NCBI RefSeq assembly: GCF_030409685.1
Contig: NZ_JAUFQJ010000006.1
Coordinates: 62,001 to 126,000 of the forward strand
DNA from: Ferruginibacter paludis
Lineage (GTDB): Bacteria; Bacteroidota; Bacteroidia; Chitinophagales; Chitinophagaceae
Reading direction: 5' to 3'
DNA: 64,000 nt
Within the stretch, counting starts at the first letter, position 1. Each line of letters starts with the position of its first letter. Shown in pieces: positions 36,384-46,190 of the stretch. Position numbers and translations under genes: made by a program. The notes below the pieces were generated by a model. It made no database searches. It was not told the DNA's origin and worked only from the letters and a program-made list of their open reading frames with translations.

Positions 36384-37593
36384 ATGACACACACTATCCA
36401 TGCTTTATTTATACGCGAATTACGCGCACTCAAAAGGATGGGACCGTTCCGGTTTACCTTAGAATTTACATCAATGGCAAACGCCTGGAACAATCCACCA
36501 ACAAATATATTGATCGATCAAAACGGTATGCAAGTCCCGGACAAATGAAAGGAAATTCAGCTGACGCCAAAATGCTGAATAATTATTTAAATGCACTCAG
36601 AAATAAGGTATACACTTTCGAAAGAGAAATGATACTGGACGGAAGTGAAATCAATTTTTAAACATTTAAAGAGAAATGGTTAGGTGTTGCGGAGAAAAAG
36701 CATATGATCATAGAAATATTCCGCGAACACAATGAACAGGTGAGTAAACTGGTGGGAAAGGATTTTGCTGCAGGCACTTAGCAACGCTACAAAACTTCCC
36801 TTGATCATACACTCAACTTCATAAAATGGAAATACAAGATGCCTGACCTCGATATTACCAAACTGGATTATGGTTTTATCAGTGGCTATGCTTTATGGCT
36901 AAAAACTGTGCGGCAGTGTAATCATAACAGCACAATGAATACCTGGCCAATTTCAAGAAAATTGTTTTGCTCTGCCTTAAAAATGGTTGGATCAGTAAAG
37001 ATCCTTTCTTTGGGTTTAAAATTACCAGCAGGAAGTTAAAAGGCCCATTTTGACAGAAATTGAATTGCAGGAAATAATATCCAGAAAATTTGCTGCAGAT
37101 CGCCTTACTCTGGCAAAGGATATATTTATTTTTTAGCTGCTATACAGGGCTTCCCTATGCAGATGTTAAGGAATTAAAGCGGTCGGAAATTATTATTGGC
37201 ATTGATGGGGAACGTTGGATTTCTATAGACAGGCAGAAAACAGGTACGCCCTCAAAAATACCTGTTCTCCCGATTGCCGCAAAATTGTTAGACAAGTACA
37301 AGAATCATCCCCAATGTGGTATGAAGGACCGTTTAAAAATGAACGCCTACCTGAAAGAAATCGCGGATACCTGCGGTATCGACAAAAACTTCACATTTCA
37401 TATTGCCCGTCACACTTTTGCCACAACCGTAACCTTAAATAATGATGTTCCTATTGAAACCGTTTCAAAAATGTTAGGCCATACCAATTTAAGAACGACG
37501 CAACATTATGCGAAGATTTTGGATTTAAAAGTGAGCAAGGATATGATGACCTTGAAAAGGAAATTATCAGGAAACCCAGCGGATTATTTATAG
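36384..37593 (+). pseudogene. Tyrosine recombinase/integrase, multiply broken
   Basis: A good Shine-Dalgarno (AAGGAGG, 36371-36377) precedes the ATG at 36384. After one frame change the reading is typical of Bacteroidota integrases: VPVYLRIYINGKRLEQSTN (arm-binding domain), FKEKWLGVAEKKH and QRYKTSLDHTLNFIKW (core-binding SAM-like domain), NEYLANFKKIVLLCLKNGWISKDPFF, and the catalytic domain YTGLPYADVKELKRSEI, HIARHTFATTV (His, Arg) and GHTNLRTTQHYAKI with the nucleophile Tyr. Stops at 36659 and 36779 and several frame changes destroy the gene. Relative to the second copy at 48869 it lacks 21 bp (seven codons) after GMKDRL. The catalytic half from 37090 is still open and could give a 167-residue product. 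Confidence 0.88.
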
Positions 37594-37640
37594 CACATAG
37601 ATTCACTTTTTCAAGAACTGCCTTGATTAGTTATTGGAAC
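37209..37640 (+). repeat. Direct repeat, copy 1 (integrase 3' end)
   Basis: About 430 bp that recur in the same orientation at 48868-49312. The match starts sharply at GGAACGTTGGATTTC and continues with a few substitutions and one 21-bp gap to beyond the integrase stop (both copies still resemble each other at TTCACTTTTT...AGAACTGC). The copies bracket about 11.2 kb. Confidence 0.85.
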
Positions 37641-37775
37641 AAGTATTATTATTACTGCTAATTTTCCATAGACCTGATATTTATTGCAGCTAATGCGCAT
37701 TTGGTATATTTAAAGCACTGGATTTCAAAGATTTCAATGCAGATTTTAAATTTTCCTTTTAAAAGCGAACCAAGG

Positions 37776-39197
37776 TTACTGAACAACAAAAGTTATTGGC
37801 TGTCTACGATACGCAGTTACCTTTCTTCCATTTTGAAGTGCAGGAACCCAATGAGGTCCTTTTGTAATAACCCTAATTGCTTCTGCCTCCATTCCATACC
37901 CATGCTTTGTTTCTGCCTCTGCATTTCTAATTTTCTTTTGTAAAACCGGCATCATATAAATCAGCAGGTTGCGGCAGCTGATGAAATGCATATTGCAGTA
38001 AGGTGGATTTTTTACGATGTTATGCTGGGCGAAAATCAGCATATTGCGTATTTCAGGTTTTACTTTATAACTATCTCCTTCCTTACTAAAATATTTTTCA
38101 AGCCGTTCCGGCGAAATGTCTTTTGCAATGGTGGCGTTATAAATTCCTTTCCCGGCATGTACCAATGCTACGGTATCAATATCAGTGGCAAATATTTTCA
38201 CCACCACATCTTTTAAATCATCTTTTAATTGCTCGTGCACCAATATGGCCAGCGAATAAGCTTCCTCGCCGGTGGCGCAGCCTGCTACCCATAATTTTAA
38301 TTCCTCCCCCTTCGCAAGACTCTTTAGCATAACCGGCAAAATATCCGTTTGTATAAATTCAAAAGCCTTGGGATCGCGGAAAAATGTGGTGACGCTTATC
38401 AGGAAATCATGCGCCAATGTTTTTATCTCTTCAGGTGTCACTTTTAAAAATTCATGGTACTTTTCAAGACTGCCAAAATTATTATAGGCTGCCCTTCTTT
38501 TTATGCGCCGCAGGATGGTGGGTTGCTTGTATTCAGAAAAATCGAGCGGTAATTTTTCATTTATCAAACTGATAATGGCTACCAGATATTTTTCATCATC
38601 TTTATCATAAGCCAATAGCTCCCCTTCCTGTTTTACATAATCTTCAATAGTGGCAGGCATCAATGCAGGTTCCAAAATAAAATCGACCAAACCGGTAGCA
38701 ATGGCATTGGAGGGCATGCTGCCAAATTCCGCTGTTTCCGGATTGCGGGCAATCACCATTCCCCCTGCTTTCTTAATCGCTTTTATTGCTTCTGTTCCAT
38801 CAGAACCCAGGCCGGAAAGTACAACCGCAATGGCTTTTTTCCCATAATCTGCCGCCAGTGAATTAAAAAACGCATTGACTGTAAGATGTGGCCCCTTTAC
38901 ATTTTCCTTATTAGTCAAATACAATTTATTATCATGAATCGTCATGAATTTATCGTTGGGAATCAGGTACACCTGGTTGCTCTCAACAGGCATATCATTG
39001 CCTGCTTCTTTTACTACCAGCTTACTATGACGGGCAAGTAATTCACTCATCCTGCTTTTAAAATCGGGTGACAAATGCTGCACGATTACATAGGAAACGC
39101 CATCCATCGGCGTATGATCAAAAAGGGCGTTTATCTCATCTAAACCGCCTGCAGAAGCACCAATCGCAATAATATGGTGTGGTTGAACAGTGGACAT
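37776..39197 (-). CDS. CheB-CheR fusion, truncated after the methyltransferase core
   Basis: 473 residues. The CheB methylesterase domain is at about 8-190: GASAGG with the nucleophile Ser, VQHLSP with the His, and GLGSDGT with the Asp. The CheR methyltransferase domain runs from about 210 (LPLDFSEYKQPTILRRIKRRAAYNN, FLISVTTFFRDP, LWVAGCATGEEAYSLAIL, IFATDID, FISCRNLLIYMMPVLQKKI). After that point relatives continue with FHFGLKxxGYLFLG and then long PAS and kinase modules. Here the family similarity ends and about 50 unrelated residues follow. The 3' part has therefore probably been deleted. No receiver domain is present at the N-terminus, as usual for these fusions. Activity of the remainder is doubtful. 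Confidence 0.85.
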   Translation of the reverse strand: MSTVQPHHIIAIGASAGGLDEINALFDHTPMDGVSYVIVQHLSPDFKSRMSELLARHSKLVVKEAGNDMPVESNQVYLIPNDKFMTIHDNKLYLTNKENVKGPHLTVNAFFNSLAADYGKKAIAVVLSGLGSDGTEAIKAIKKAGGMVIARNPETAEFGSMPSNAIATGLVDFILEPALMPATIEDYVKQEGELLAYDKDDEKYLVAIISLINEKLPLDFSEYKQPTILRRIKRRAAYNNFGSLEKYHEFLKVTPEEIKTLAHDFLISVTTFFRDPKAFEFIQTDILPVMLKSLAKGEELKLWVAGCATGEEAYSLAILVHEQLKDDLKDVVVKIFATDIDTVALVHAGKGIYNATIAKDISPERLEKYFSKEGDSYKVKPEIRNMLIFAQHNIVKNPPYCNMHFISCRNLLIYMMPVLQKKIRNAEAETKHGYGMEAEAIRVITKGPHWVPALQNGRKVTAYRRQPITFVVQ

Positions 39198-39643
39198 AAA
39201 TAAAATTTAAACGATGAATAAAAAAAATAACGTGGAAAGAACTGCCAAGAAAGATATAACCAACTAGCATCTTACGAAGTGTCTTAAAGGGAATGCTATT
39301 TAGATATCAATAATACAATAATAATCATTTGGTTTAATGACAATAATCATAATATAAAAGACGTCTCCCAGCTGTAAACCTCTGCTGACAGTGGTTTCAG
39401 CTGATGCTGACACTTGAAAAGCTGCTCCTTTCGCAACAGCCCATTAGTCAATAAATTAAAAAAGGTTAAACATAAAGTCAACTGTGAATTATACAACTTT
39501 CAGATATAATTCTACAACCCTCTCCCTAAGCTTACAACTATCTTTCATCTTAAAGAATAGAACAAAAACTACACTCGGGGCTGGATATTTATCCCGCCCC
39601 TTTTAATTTTATCGGCACAGATAAAAACAGATAAATATAAATC
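39198..39643. other. Intergenic stretch
   Basis: Nothing coding is recognised. It must hold the promoter of the CheB-CheR gene on the minus strand. Confidence 0.4.
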
Positions 39644-40007
39644 ATGAACAATCAAAAACAATTCGGAGTTTAGATCGACAGTCACCAGGCAGTAGTAGTA
39701 GGTAAAGAAACGGTGGAAGATGGGCCGTTACTGTACTTGCAAAAATAAAGGGGAAGACGCTTCCAAATCCCAGTGAAAAAAATCAAACAATCACGAAAAA
39801 AAGTGCAGGCAAAATTTCTCAAAGAAATCCCATCATATTTGGTGAATGCAACTCATATGCATATTACGCGAACCGGGCAGGCACAGGAACAGTTGATTCA
39901 CTCTATTTAGCAGACACACCTAAATTTAAAATTGCAAGACTGAAGAATCAACCTCAAACAAAATGAGCGACGAAAAACTGGTAGAATTTATCACAGCTAA
40001 GTTTTAG
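39644..40007 (+). pseudogene. Small Bacteroidota protein gene, multiply broken
   Basis: Starting at the ATG at 39644 the reading is MNNQKQFGV, TAG, IDSHQAVVVGKETVEDGPLL. It continues, after frame changes, as QAKFLKEIPSYLVNATHMHI with TGQAQEQLIH, then LADTPKFKIARLKNQP, and finally MSDEKLVEFITAKF before TAG. This order (FGVWxDxHxAxVVGKE ... GQAQEQ ... LADTPxF ... MSDEKLVEFI) resembles a Bacteroidota protein family of about 130 residues whose role is unknown to me. The Trp codon after FGV has become TAG, and at least two frameshifts follow. Confidence 0.65.
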
Positions 40008-40114
40008 TGAGGAGGCAATAAGCAACAGGCAATAATATTCAGCCTTCGTTAGCTAATATGTACAAGATTGGACGCCATTCTTCATGTTCTGATTTTGTAC
40101 TTTAATAATGCATC

Positions 40115-40432
40115 TTACCTTTTTGATAAATAGTCATTATAGTCTACCATTGGTACTTTCATCATGTACTGAATATCATCACGGCCGGCCACCATGCCTT
40201 CTATTTCTGTATCCGTAATCTCGAGGATGTTGTGCTCGTTCATGTGCTGCAATCTTTCATCACCTTTCTTAATGGGTTCCAGCCAATAATTTTCTCCCGC
40301 CGTTTCAGGCTCACTTGCATCATTTATTTCTTTAGGGTCTATGCCCAAAGTAATTATGTGCGAGAAGCCCCGGCGTTGTAAAAAGTCTCTTAAATCGGAA
40401 GTAAGTTCGGCATCAATTGTAACATCTCTCAT
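40115..40432 (-). CDS. Conserved hypothetical protein, acidic
   Basis: A 105-residue soluble protein (MRDVTIDAELTSDLRDFLQRRGFSHIITLGIDPKEINDAS, ENYWLEPIKKGDERL, DTEIEGMVAGRDDIQYMMKVPMVDYNDYLSKR). No domain is recognised. The mix of a short alpha/beta beginning and charged tail, and the conserved-looking GDERL/EIEGMV wording, suggest a real gene rather than chance. Isolated, with about 100 bp and 420 bp gaps. Confidence 0.6.
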   Translation of the reverse strand: MRDVTIDAELTSDLRDFLQRRGFSHIITLGIDPKEINDASEPETAGENYWLEPIKKGDERLQHMNEHNILEITDTEIEGMVAGRDDIQYMMKVPMVDYNDYLSKR

Positions 40433-40851
40433 TATAGTTGTTTTAAGTTAAAGAGCAATAAACAATAGTGAATACGAAATAGTTAACAGGCACAAACGTT
40501 AAATACATGGAACAAGGATGGTCAATATGTATTAATTCACAATTGACCACTCATTGTTGCCTGGTGATTCCCCATACTATTCCTCTCATTGAGCAACAGG
40601 CGCTACTTCACCGTTGACCTTTCACTATCCATAAATTTCATACAAGGATGATGCCGTAAGTAATTGTATAAATGACAGGCAGAAGTTGTACAAAAAAATC
40701 AGCTAAACGGGAAGTTTTCATCAGTTGATGAGCAACGAGGTTTATAAACCCGCGCATCACAAAGCCAATCGTTTGGATGCAACATTGTCTTGCAGGGGTC
40801 GTCGCAGTATTGAATGGGCAGAACTATTAGTATAGCCAAAACGCCATACGT
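40433..40851. other. Intergenic stretch, no gene
   Basis: No coding signal is seen on either strand; the left end carries the promoter of the 105-residue protein. Confidence 0.4.
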
Positions 40852-41655
40852 TTAAATTTGTGAAAATGGCGTTGGCGAAAGAAAGGTGGAGGTGATTCTT
40901 GAAACGATTTTTGCGTCAGCATAATCAGGCATACTGCTGATTTTTTTCCATTCCGGATCGCTGCTAAATAATTTCCAGTTACGGTCATGTTCAGCCATGT
41001 CATCAAACGTAAGCATATAGGTTAAATTGGGTCTTAAGCCACCTATGATAGTTTCGCCAAAAAAAACAGGGGTTAAACCCGTTCTTTTAAAAATATCAAT
41101 CTCGCCCTGCGTATTAAACATGTCTATTTTCTTTTTGCCTGCATTTTCACCTGCACTTTCGTAGCGCCTCAACTCAAATATCCTGGCTGTTTTTGCAGGC
41201 ACTTCAAGTACCGGCATGTGTTCAAATGCCTGCAATAAAGAGCTTTCAATTCTTTCGTAGGCCGGCTCTGTGGCTGATGCGGTTAAGTAAGGTTGTGCAG
41301 CTTCATTGTAGGTTGTATCATTTGCTAACTTATCGCCCGCAGATAAAAACTGTTGCAGTGATTTAAATGGAATGAGTGCATATATTTTGGTTTGGCCGGT
41401 TGGCTTTAATTCCGTAAACACCCCAATGTTGCTTATGCCCAACCTTTTATAGGCCGGGATAGCTGCATTTTTAAAATAGTCTTCCACCAGTTTTTGCTGC
41501 GCTTCATTCTTCAGGATATAAACCCTCAATTCATAAAATTCCTGGTGCGACGCATCCGCCGGAAGTTCCGTTTGAACAGCCATAGTAGTTGAAGATGCAA
41601 GTTGGCTGAGCGTGCCGGTTAATAAAGTCGCTTTAACAAATGAACGTCGTTTCAT
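40852..41655 (-). CDS. NIPSNAP-family protein with Tat-like signal
   Basis: 267 residues. The N-terminus MKRRSFVKATLLTGTLSQLASS is a twin-arginine-type signal (RRSFVK). Two NIPSNAP ferredoxin-like modules follow: EFYELRVYILKNEAQQKLVEDYFKNAAIPAYKRLGISNIGVF at about 38-80, and RIFELRRYESAGENAGKKKIDMFNTQGEIDIFKRTGLTPVFFGETIIG at about 162-210, ending AEHDRNWKLFSSDPEWKKISS. The two-module layout is the standard one for Bacteroidota NIPSNAP proteins. The catalytic role is unknown; related folds bind or process small aromatic substrates. Confidence 0.88.
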   Translation of the reverse strand: MKRRSFVKATLLTGTLSQLASSTTMAVQTELPADASHQEFYELRVYILKNEAQQKLVEDYFKNAAIPAYKRLGISNIGVFTELKPTGQTKIYALIPFKSLQQFLSAGDKLANDTTYNEAAQPYLTASATEPAYERIESSLLQAFEHMPVLEVPAKTARIFELRRYESAGENAGKKKIDMFNTQGEIDIFKRTGLTPVFFGETIIGGLRPNLTYMLTFDDMAEHDRNWKLFSSDPEWKKISSMPDYADAKIVSRITSTFLSPTPFSQI

Positions 41656-42471
41656 ATAAAAAGGATTAAGCTAAATTGAATAATGTAATGTTTTTTGCCT
41701 GTCAATAAAACCCAACACATCCCCTACATTTTTATTGCTGCGGATATACAATGTTATGAATTTATTTTTCTAAAACAGCTTGGTGTCCTAACAAGCTGTT
41801 GAATAAAAATGACAGGACTTATAGTACAAATGTCATGTAAAAAATTACCGGCAGGTCAATTGGTTATAGTGAGTAGCAGTTTTAAATTATTGCCTGTTTA
41901 CTATTCAATCCTTGATTTATTATCAACTACTGGCTATCACTAATCACTACACACTATTGACTGCTGACCTTAATGGCGTCGCTGACATTGTTTCCAAAAA
42001 CTAAAAAAAGAAGGAAAGTAACCAGTTACCTCGGGATATATCCAGTCTCTGCTGTCTTTTAAACCAGGATAATAATTAAATGCGGGATGCTCCTTTGAGA
42101 TAAGCGCCTAGTGCAAGGCAAGCTTACCGCTTTTGTATAAAGATTGCAGTGTTGACACCTCGCCACAATAAATGGTGAGGCCAGCGATATTCTGAGAGAG
42201 GCCGACGATAAAACTAATTGCTTTTTCACTGACTGGATATTTTCTATATCCATCCAGATATCATCCCCTTATTTGAAAGACTTACCAGAAACACTCCACC
42301 ATAGCAGTAAAATTCTTTGTATGAAGATAGATAGCCACAACGATGAGTCAGTTATTTACAATGTAAAAGTTGACATCCTTCGTAAAATTTTTATGATTTC
42401 TTATTTACAAACATTCATTAAATACCTGGATATTTTTTGAACTGGAATATTCGGGACGCCTCTGATTCATT
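41656..42471. other. Gene-free stretch
   Basis: 816 bp with no convincing gene and no named remnant. Codon-like composition is absent on both strands. Confidence 0.4.
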
Positions 42472-42501
42472 AAAAAACCGAGTTATAAAAACCGGTTTTT
42501 T
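42472..42501 (-). terminator. Intrinsic terminator
   Basis: Inverted repeat AAAAAACCG / CGGTTTTTT with a 12-nt loop, directly beyond the stop of the acidic protein gene at 42507; on the minus strand it ends in a run of T. Confidence 0.6.
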
Positions 42502-42506
42502 AAAAG

Positions 42507-42815
42507 TTACAAGCCACTCCTGGTTGATTTGTCTTCTCCTGAATCGTCACCTTCTGTATCTTCCTCTTCGGTAGTGTCAACATCGTCGTCATCTACATCA
42601 AAATCTTCGTCCTCCAGTTCATCTTCTTCATCAACTGAATTTTCATCCAAGTCATCATCGTTTGAAGGGTCTTCTGTTTTGTCCCCTTCATTTGTCGTCT
42701 GATCCTGATCATCGGAATTAGTGATGTTCTCTTCCCGGGAAAGCTCATTGCTGTCGTTTTCAACTGCAGCATCTGTTTGATAAGTGCTGCCTGAATTATT
42801 TGATTGTGTTTGCAT
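42507..42815 (-). CDS. Highly acidic disordered protein
   Basis: 102 residues, mostly Asp, Glu, Ser and Thr, with long acid runs (DEEDELEDEDFDVDDDDVD). It is certainly disordered and has no domain. It lies 56 bp behind the UDP-galactopyranose mutase gene on the same strand, and a terminator follows, so it seems to be the last gene of the glycan operon. Acidic proteins of this sort also occur at 6747 and 12277 but do not align. Possible roles include calcium binding or buffering; nothing proves it. Confidence 0.6.
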   Translation of the reverse strand: MQTQSNNSGSTYQTDAAVENDSNELSREENITNSDDQDQTTNEGDKTEDPSNDDDLDENSVDEEDELEDEDFDVDDDDVDTTEEEDTEGDDSGEDKSTRSGL

Positions 42816-42871
42816 AATCTAAATTTTAATTGTTAGCTGTATTGTTGATAATTAAAGATGTGCCGGTGCTG

Positions 42872-43990
42872 TTACGCTTGCGCCATTGCCCCAAATAATT
42901 TTTTTGTTTTCATCAAGGCGGATGCTATAACCTGGTGCATATCATAATATTTATACTCTGCCAATCGTCCGCCGAAAATAACGTTGTTTGTCAAGGAAGA
43001 AAGCTGCTGGTACCTGATAAAACGATTATTATTTTCTTCATTGTTTACCGGGTAATATTGTTCCATTCCGGGCTTCCATTCTGCAGAGTATTCCCTTGAA
43101 ATGATAGTAGTAGGCTGTGTACCAAATTCAAAATGCTTGTGTTCAATAATCCGGGTATAAGGCACTGCAGCGTCGGTATAATTTACTACGGCATTACCCT
43201 GAAAATTAGGCACGTCCAGATGCTCATGTTCAAACCGGAGACTGCGATATTCCAGCGTTCCAAAACGGTACTCAAAATATTCGTCTATCGGTCCGGTGTA
43301 CACAATTTTATCCGCTAGCGAATTAAAGTAATCCCTGTCGGCCAGATAGTTGGTGTTGAGTTTTACTTCAACACCATCAAGTAAGCCATCAATAATTTTA
43401 TTATATCCCCCTATAGGAATGCCCTGGTATAAATCATTAAAGTAATTATTATCAAAAGTAAACCTTACGGGTAACCGCTTTATGATAAACGACGGAAGAT
43501 CACAGGCCTTTCGTCCCCATTGCTTTTCCGTATACCCTTTAATTAATTTCTCATAAATATCTGTGCCCACCAGCTTTAAGGCCTGTTCTTCCAGGTTGCG
43601 GGGATGACTAATCTTCAGTGATTCAATCTGTTCATTTATTTTATCCTGCGCCTGCTGCGGAGTGGTAACTTTCCACAACTTGTAAAAAGTATTCATGTTA
43701 AATGGCAGGTTATATAATTCTCCTTTATAATTGGCAACTGGCGAATTGGTATACCTGTTGAAACTGGCAAATCTATTCACAAAATCCCAAACGGGTTTGT
43801 CGTTGGTATGAAAAATATGAGCGCCATAATAATGAATATTTATACCATGTTCATTTTTACAATAGACGTTTCCGCCTGCATGATTTCTTTTATCAATAAC
43901 AAGGCAACGCAGTCCCCTTTGTTTTGCCTTATACGCGAAAGTTGCACCAAACAAACCCGCCCCTACTATTAAAAAATCATATGATTTCAT
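42872..43990 (-). CDS. glf: UDP-galactopyranose mutase
   Basis: 372 residues. The N-terminal FAD-binding Rossmann motif is FLIVGAGLFGATFAYKAKQRG, followed by DKRNHAGGN and the highly conserved HYYGAHIFHTND. Later blocks are TEKQWGRKACDLP, RFTFDNNYFNDLYQGIPIGGYNKI (substrate site), VYTGPIDEYFEYRFG, LEYRSLRFE, and the ending FGGRLAEYKYYDMHQVIASAL. All this matches UGM, which converts UDP-Galp to UDP-Galf, the donor of galactofuranose for surface glycans. The gene overlaps the GH1-RmlD gene by 14 bp, so both are co-translated. Confidence 0.96.
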   Translation of the reverse strand: MKSYDFLIVGAGLFGATFAYKAKQRGLRCLVIDKRNHAGGNVYCKNEHGINIHYYGAHIFHTNDKPVWDFVNRFASFNRYTNSPVANYKGELYNLPFNMNTFYKLWKVTTPQQAQDKINEQIESLKISHPRNLEEQALKLVGTDIYEKLIKGYTEKQWGRKACDLPSFIIKRLPVRFTFDNNYFNDLYQGIPIGGYNKIIDGLLDGVEVKLNTNYLADRDYFNSLADKIVYTGPIDEYFEYRFGTLEYRSLRFEHEHLDVPNFQGNAVVNYTDAAVPYTRIIEHKHFEFGTQPTTIISREYSAEWKPGMEQYYPVNNEENNNRFIRYQQLSSLTNNVIFGGRLAEYKYYDMHQVIASALMKTKKLFGAMAQA

Positions 43991-46172
43991 CTGCAGTAAT
44001 TTTAGTTTTTATAATTTGGTTTACTTCCCTGTCTGTTAAAAAATATTCTTCCAACGCCTCATCAAGCGAGGGCATCAAGCTGTACTTAATACTTTGCAAT
44101 GCGGACATGGCAGGTAGTTTTGCTGCCGTTTTAATATCATACCCCGGTGTAATTAATTCAGTATTAAATGGAGTATACGCTGCAATTTTTTTTGCGAATT
44201 CATACCAGGTGATGCTTCCTTTGTTTGTGAGATGCCAAATGCCTGCAGCATTGTCAATCAGTAAATCAAGGCTGGCATGTACCAGGTGAGGTATGTATGT
44301 GGGCGAAACAAATACATCATTTGCAGCAACAAAACTTTTTCCGGATTTTAATTCGGTCAGTAAATGATGGACAAAATTTTGTCTGCGTGGAGACCCGAAA
44401 AAAGCCGCTGTCCTGATAACCAATGCGTCTTTGTTTTCTTTACAAATGGACCTCTCTCCCAGTTGCTTACTCTTACCATACCTGTTTAATGGGTTAGGCG
44501 TATCGGTTTCTATATAAGGATGTTCTTTGTCACCATCGAAAACAAAGTCCGATGAAAACGACAGTAACTTAATTCCAAGTTTGCTGCATATTGCCGACAA
44601 CAGTTCAACACCCAGGTAATTGACTTTGTAGCAGCCGCCGTTATCGCTTTCGGCCTCATCAATATTTACCTTTCCCGCTGCGTTTATTATCGCCCACGGC
44701 CGATACTTTTTTATAACTTCTATTAATTTATCTTCATTGCAGATATCTGCTTCTTCTCTTCCCAATAAAACACAATGCAGATTTCTTTCGCCGCATATTT
44801 TGGCGAAGGCTGTTCCCAGCTGACCTGTTCTGCCGATAATAACGACCGGTTGTACTGTATGGTGCGTGCTTTCTTCCCGGGCCCTGTTCCTTTTATAGTA
44901 GCGACAGTCTCGCTGCCACCATGCAATTTGATTTATCACCGGGTTATCTACTTTTTGCTGGCTGGCAACCGCAGTGATATACGCAGCCAGTGCAGTGGGT
45001 CGCGGATAGCCGGCGCTGATATCAAATACACCGGTTTCATAGTCGCCAGGCGGGCTGGTGAGTAATTTATTCCAGCCATAAGATCCAAGCAAAGCCCAGG
45101 CAGTTACGGCTCTAATGTTTACCCCGTCTTCCCCCAATTTAACCGCTATAGTATGCACCTGGTGAAACCACTTCAGTTGCTCTTCTCTTGTGCAATTCAA
45201 GTGCACTTCCGTTATTGCAACAGGTATTTCGTAGCGCTTCCACAATTCTTTTAACAAATATTCTAATCCATGAGGTTCGTCAAAATCTACCCTCACAGCC
45301 TCTGTATCAGCGTAACGGTGCCGGCTGTTTCCGCCCCAGGTTTCAATCGGATAATGTTCAATCTCTTCATCTAAAAATCTTTCTGAAGTAAGGTAATGAT
45401 TGACACCGATGACATCCGGCGGGCAAGGATTATCAATAAAAAACTGCAACTTCTGTTCAGGGATTCCCAAACGGATTATATAGTTCCATAACGGATGACT
45501 TGGTGTAACTCTACCGCATAAAATATCCCATGTTAGCCAACGCCTTTCGTTTTCAAAATTTGCCTGGTAGGATAATAATGGGGTACTATATGTTTTTCCT
45601 AAATCTTCCGTTTGAACAAGCTTCGCGTCCGGATTTACCTTCCTTATTTCCTGCATTGCGAGCACAGTACCCATTAATTCATTGAGCAGGATTCTTAAAA
45701 AACTTGCATCATTTTTTTTATGGGGATACCAGAGGCCATACAAGCCGGAAAACCGGGCTGTGGTAAGGGGCTCATTCACTGGCGTGTAATATCCTATCCA
45801 GGGAAAACGGGCAGCTACCTCTGCTGCGTATTGCGCAAATAGCTCAGGAAAATTGTCCTCCAACAAATTTGTAAAAGCCGGACCGCTTCCATGATGAAGT
45901 AAGCCTGCAATGGGTTCTATATTATGCTCCCTGAATTGTTGTAAAAGGTTTTCGGTGTAAGACCAATCTATTTTTGTATCCTGTAAAGGTTGATGTTTTT
46001 CCCACAAAACCGGGAACCGGATGTTTTGTATTCCCAGTGAAATTACAGCGTCTGTATAATTAGTATTACTATAATACCCGGCAACTTCAAGCTGGTCTAA
46101 ATAGCTATTCTGCACCCTGTTTATCGTACATTCAATGCCACCCCATATTTCGGGTACTACCGGTTTATCCAT
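43977..46172 (-). CDS. GH1 glycosidase fused to RmlD-type dTDP-4-dehydrorhamnose reductase
   Basis: 731 residues with two domains. Residues about 5-410 form a (beta/alpha)8 GH1-like glycosidase: acid/base Glu in YTPVNEPLTTARFSG, and nucleophile region VAITEVHLNC in place of the usual ITENG. Residues about 440-715 form an RmlD-type SDR: VVIIGRTGQLG cofactor loop, INAAGKVNIDEAE, SFSSDFVFDG, and the catalytic YGKSK, with FFGSPRRQNFVHH. The fusion joins a sugar-cleaving and a sugar-nucleotide-reducing module, which fits glycan remodelling. It sits 18 bp behind a glycosyltransferase gene and overlaps glf. Whether the GH1 half is active is open because the nucleophile motif deviates. Confidence 0.9.
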   Translation of the reverse strand: MDKPVVPEIWGGIECTINRVQNSYLDQLEVAGYYSNTNYTDAVISLGIQNIRFPVLWEKHQPLQDTKIDWSYTENLLQQFREHNIEPIAGLLHHGSGPAFTNLLEDNFPELFAQYAAEVAARFPWIGYYTPVNEPLTTARFSGLYGLWYPHKKNDASFLRILLNELMGTVLAMQEIRKVNPDAKLVQTEDLGKTYSTPLLSYQANFENERRWLTWDILCGRVTPSHPLWNYIIRLGIPEQKLQFFIDNPCPPDVIGVNHYLTSERFLDEEIEHYPIETWGGNSRHRYADTEAVRVDFDEPHGLEYLLKELWKRYEIPVAITEVHLNCTREEQLKWFHQVHTIAVKLGEDGVNIRAVTAWALLGSYGWNKLLTSPPGDYETGVFDISAGYPRPTALAAYITAVASQQKVDNPVINQIAWWQRDCRYYKRNRAREESTHHTVQPVVIIGRTGQLGTAFAKICGERNLHCVLLGREEADICNEDKLIEVIKKYRPWAIINAAGKVNIDEAESDNGGCYKVNYLGVELLSAICSKLGIKLLSFSSDFVFDGDKEHPYIETDTPNPLNRYGKSKQLGERSICKENKDALVIRTAAFFGSPRRQNFVHHLLTELKSGKSFVAANDVFVSPTYIPHLVHASLDLLIDNAAGIWHLTNKGSITWYEFAKKIAAYTPFNTELITPGYDIKTAAKLPAMSALQSIKYSLMPSLDEALEEYFLTDREVNQIIKTKITADEII

Positions 46173-46190
46173 TATTCAGTTTTGAAAAGA

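Noticed and set aside
42472..42501. CRISPR-like repeat
   Set aside because: It is a single hairpin with a T tract, matching a terminator; no regularly spaced repeats exist anywhere in the window.
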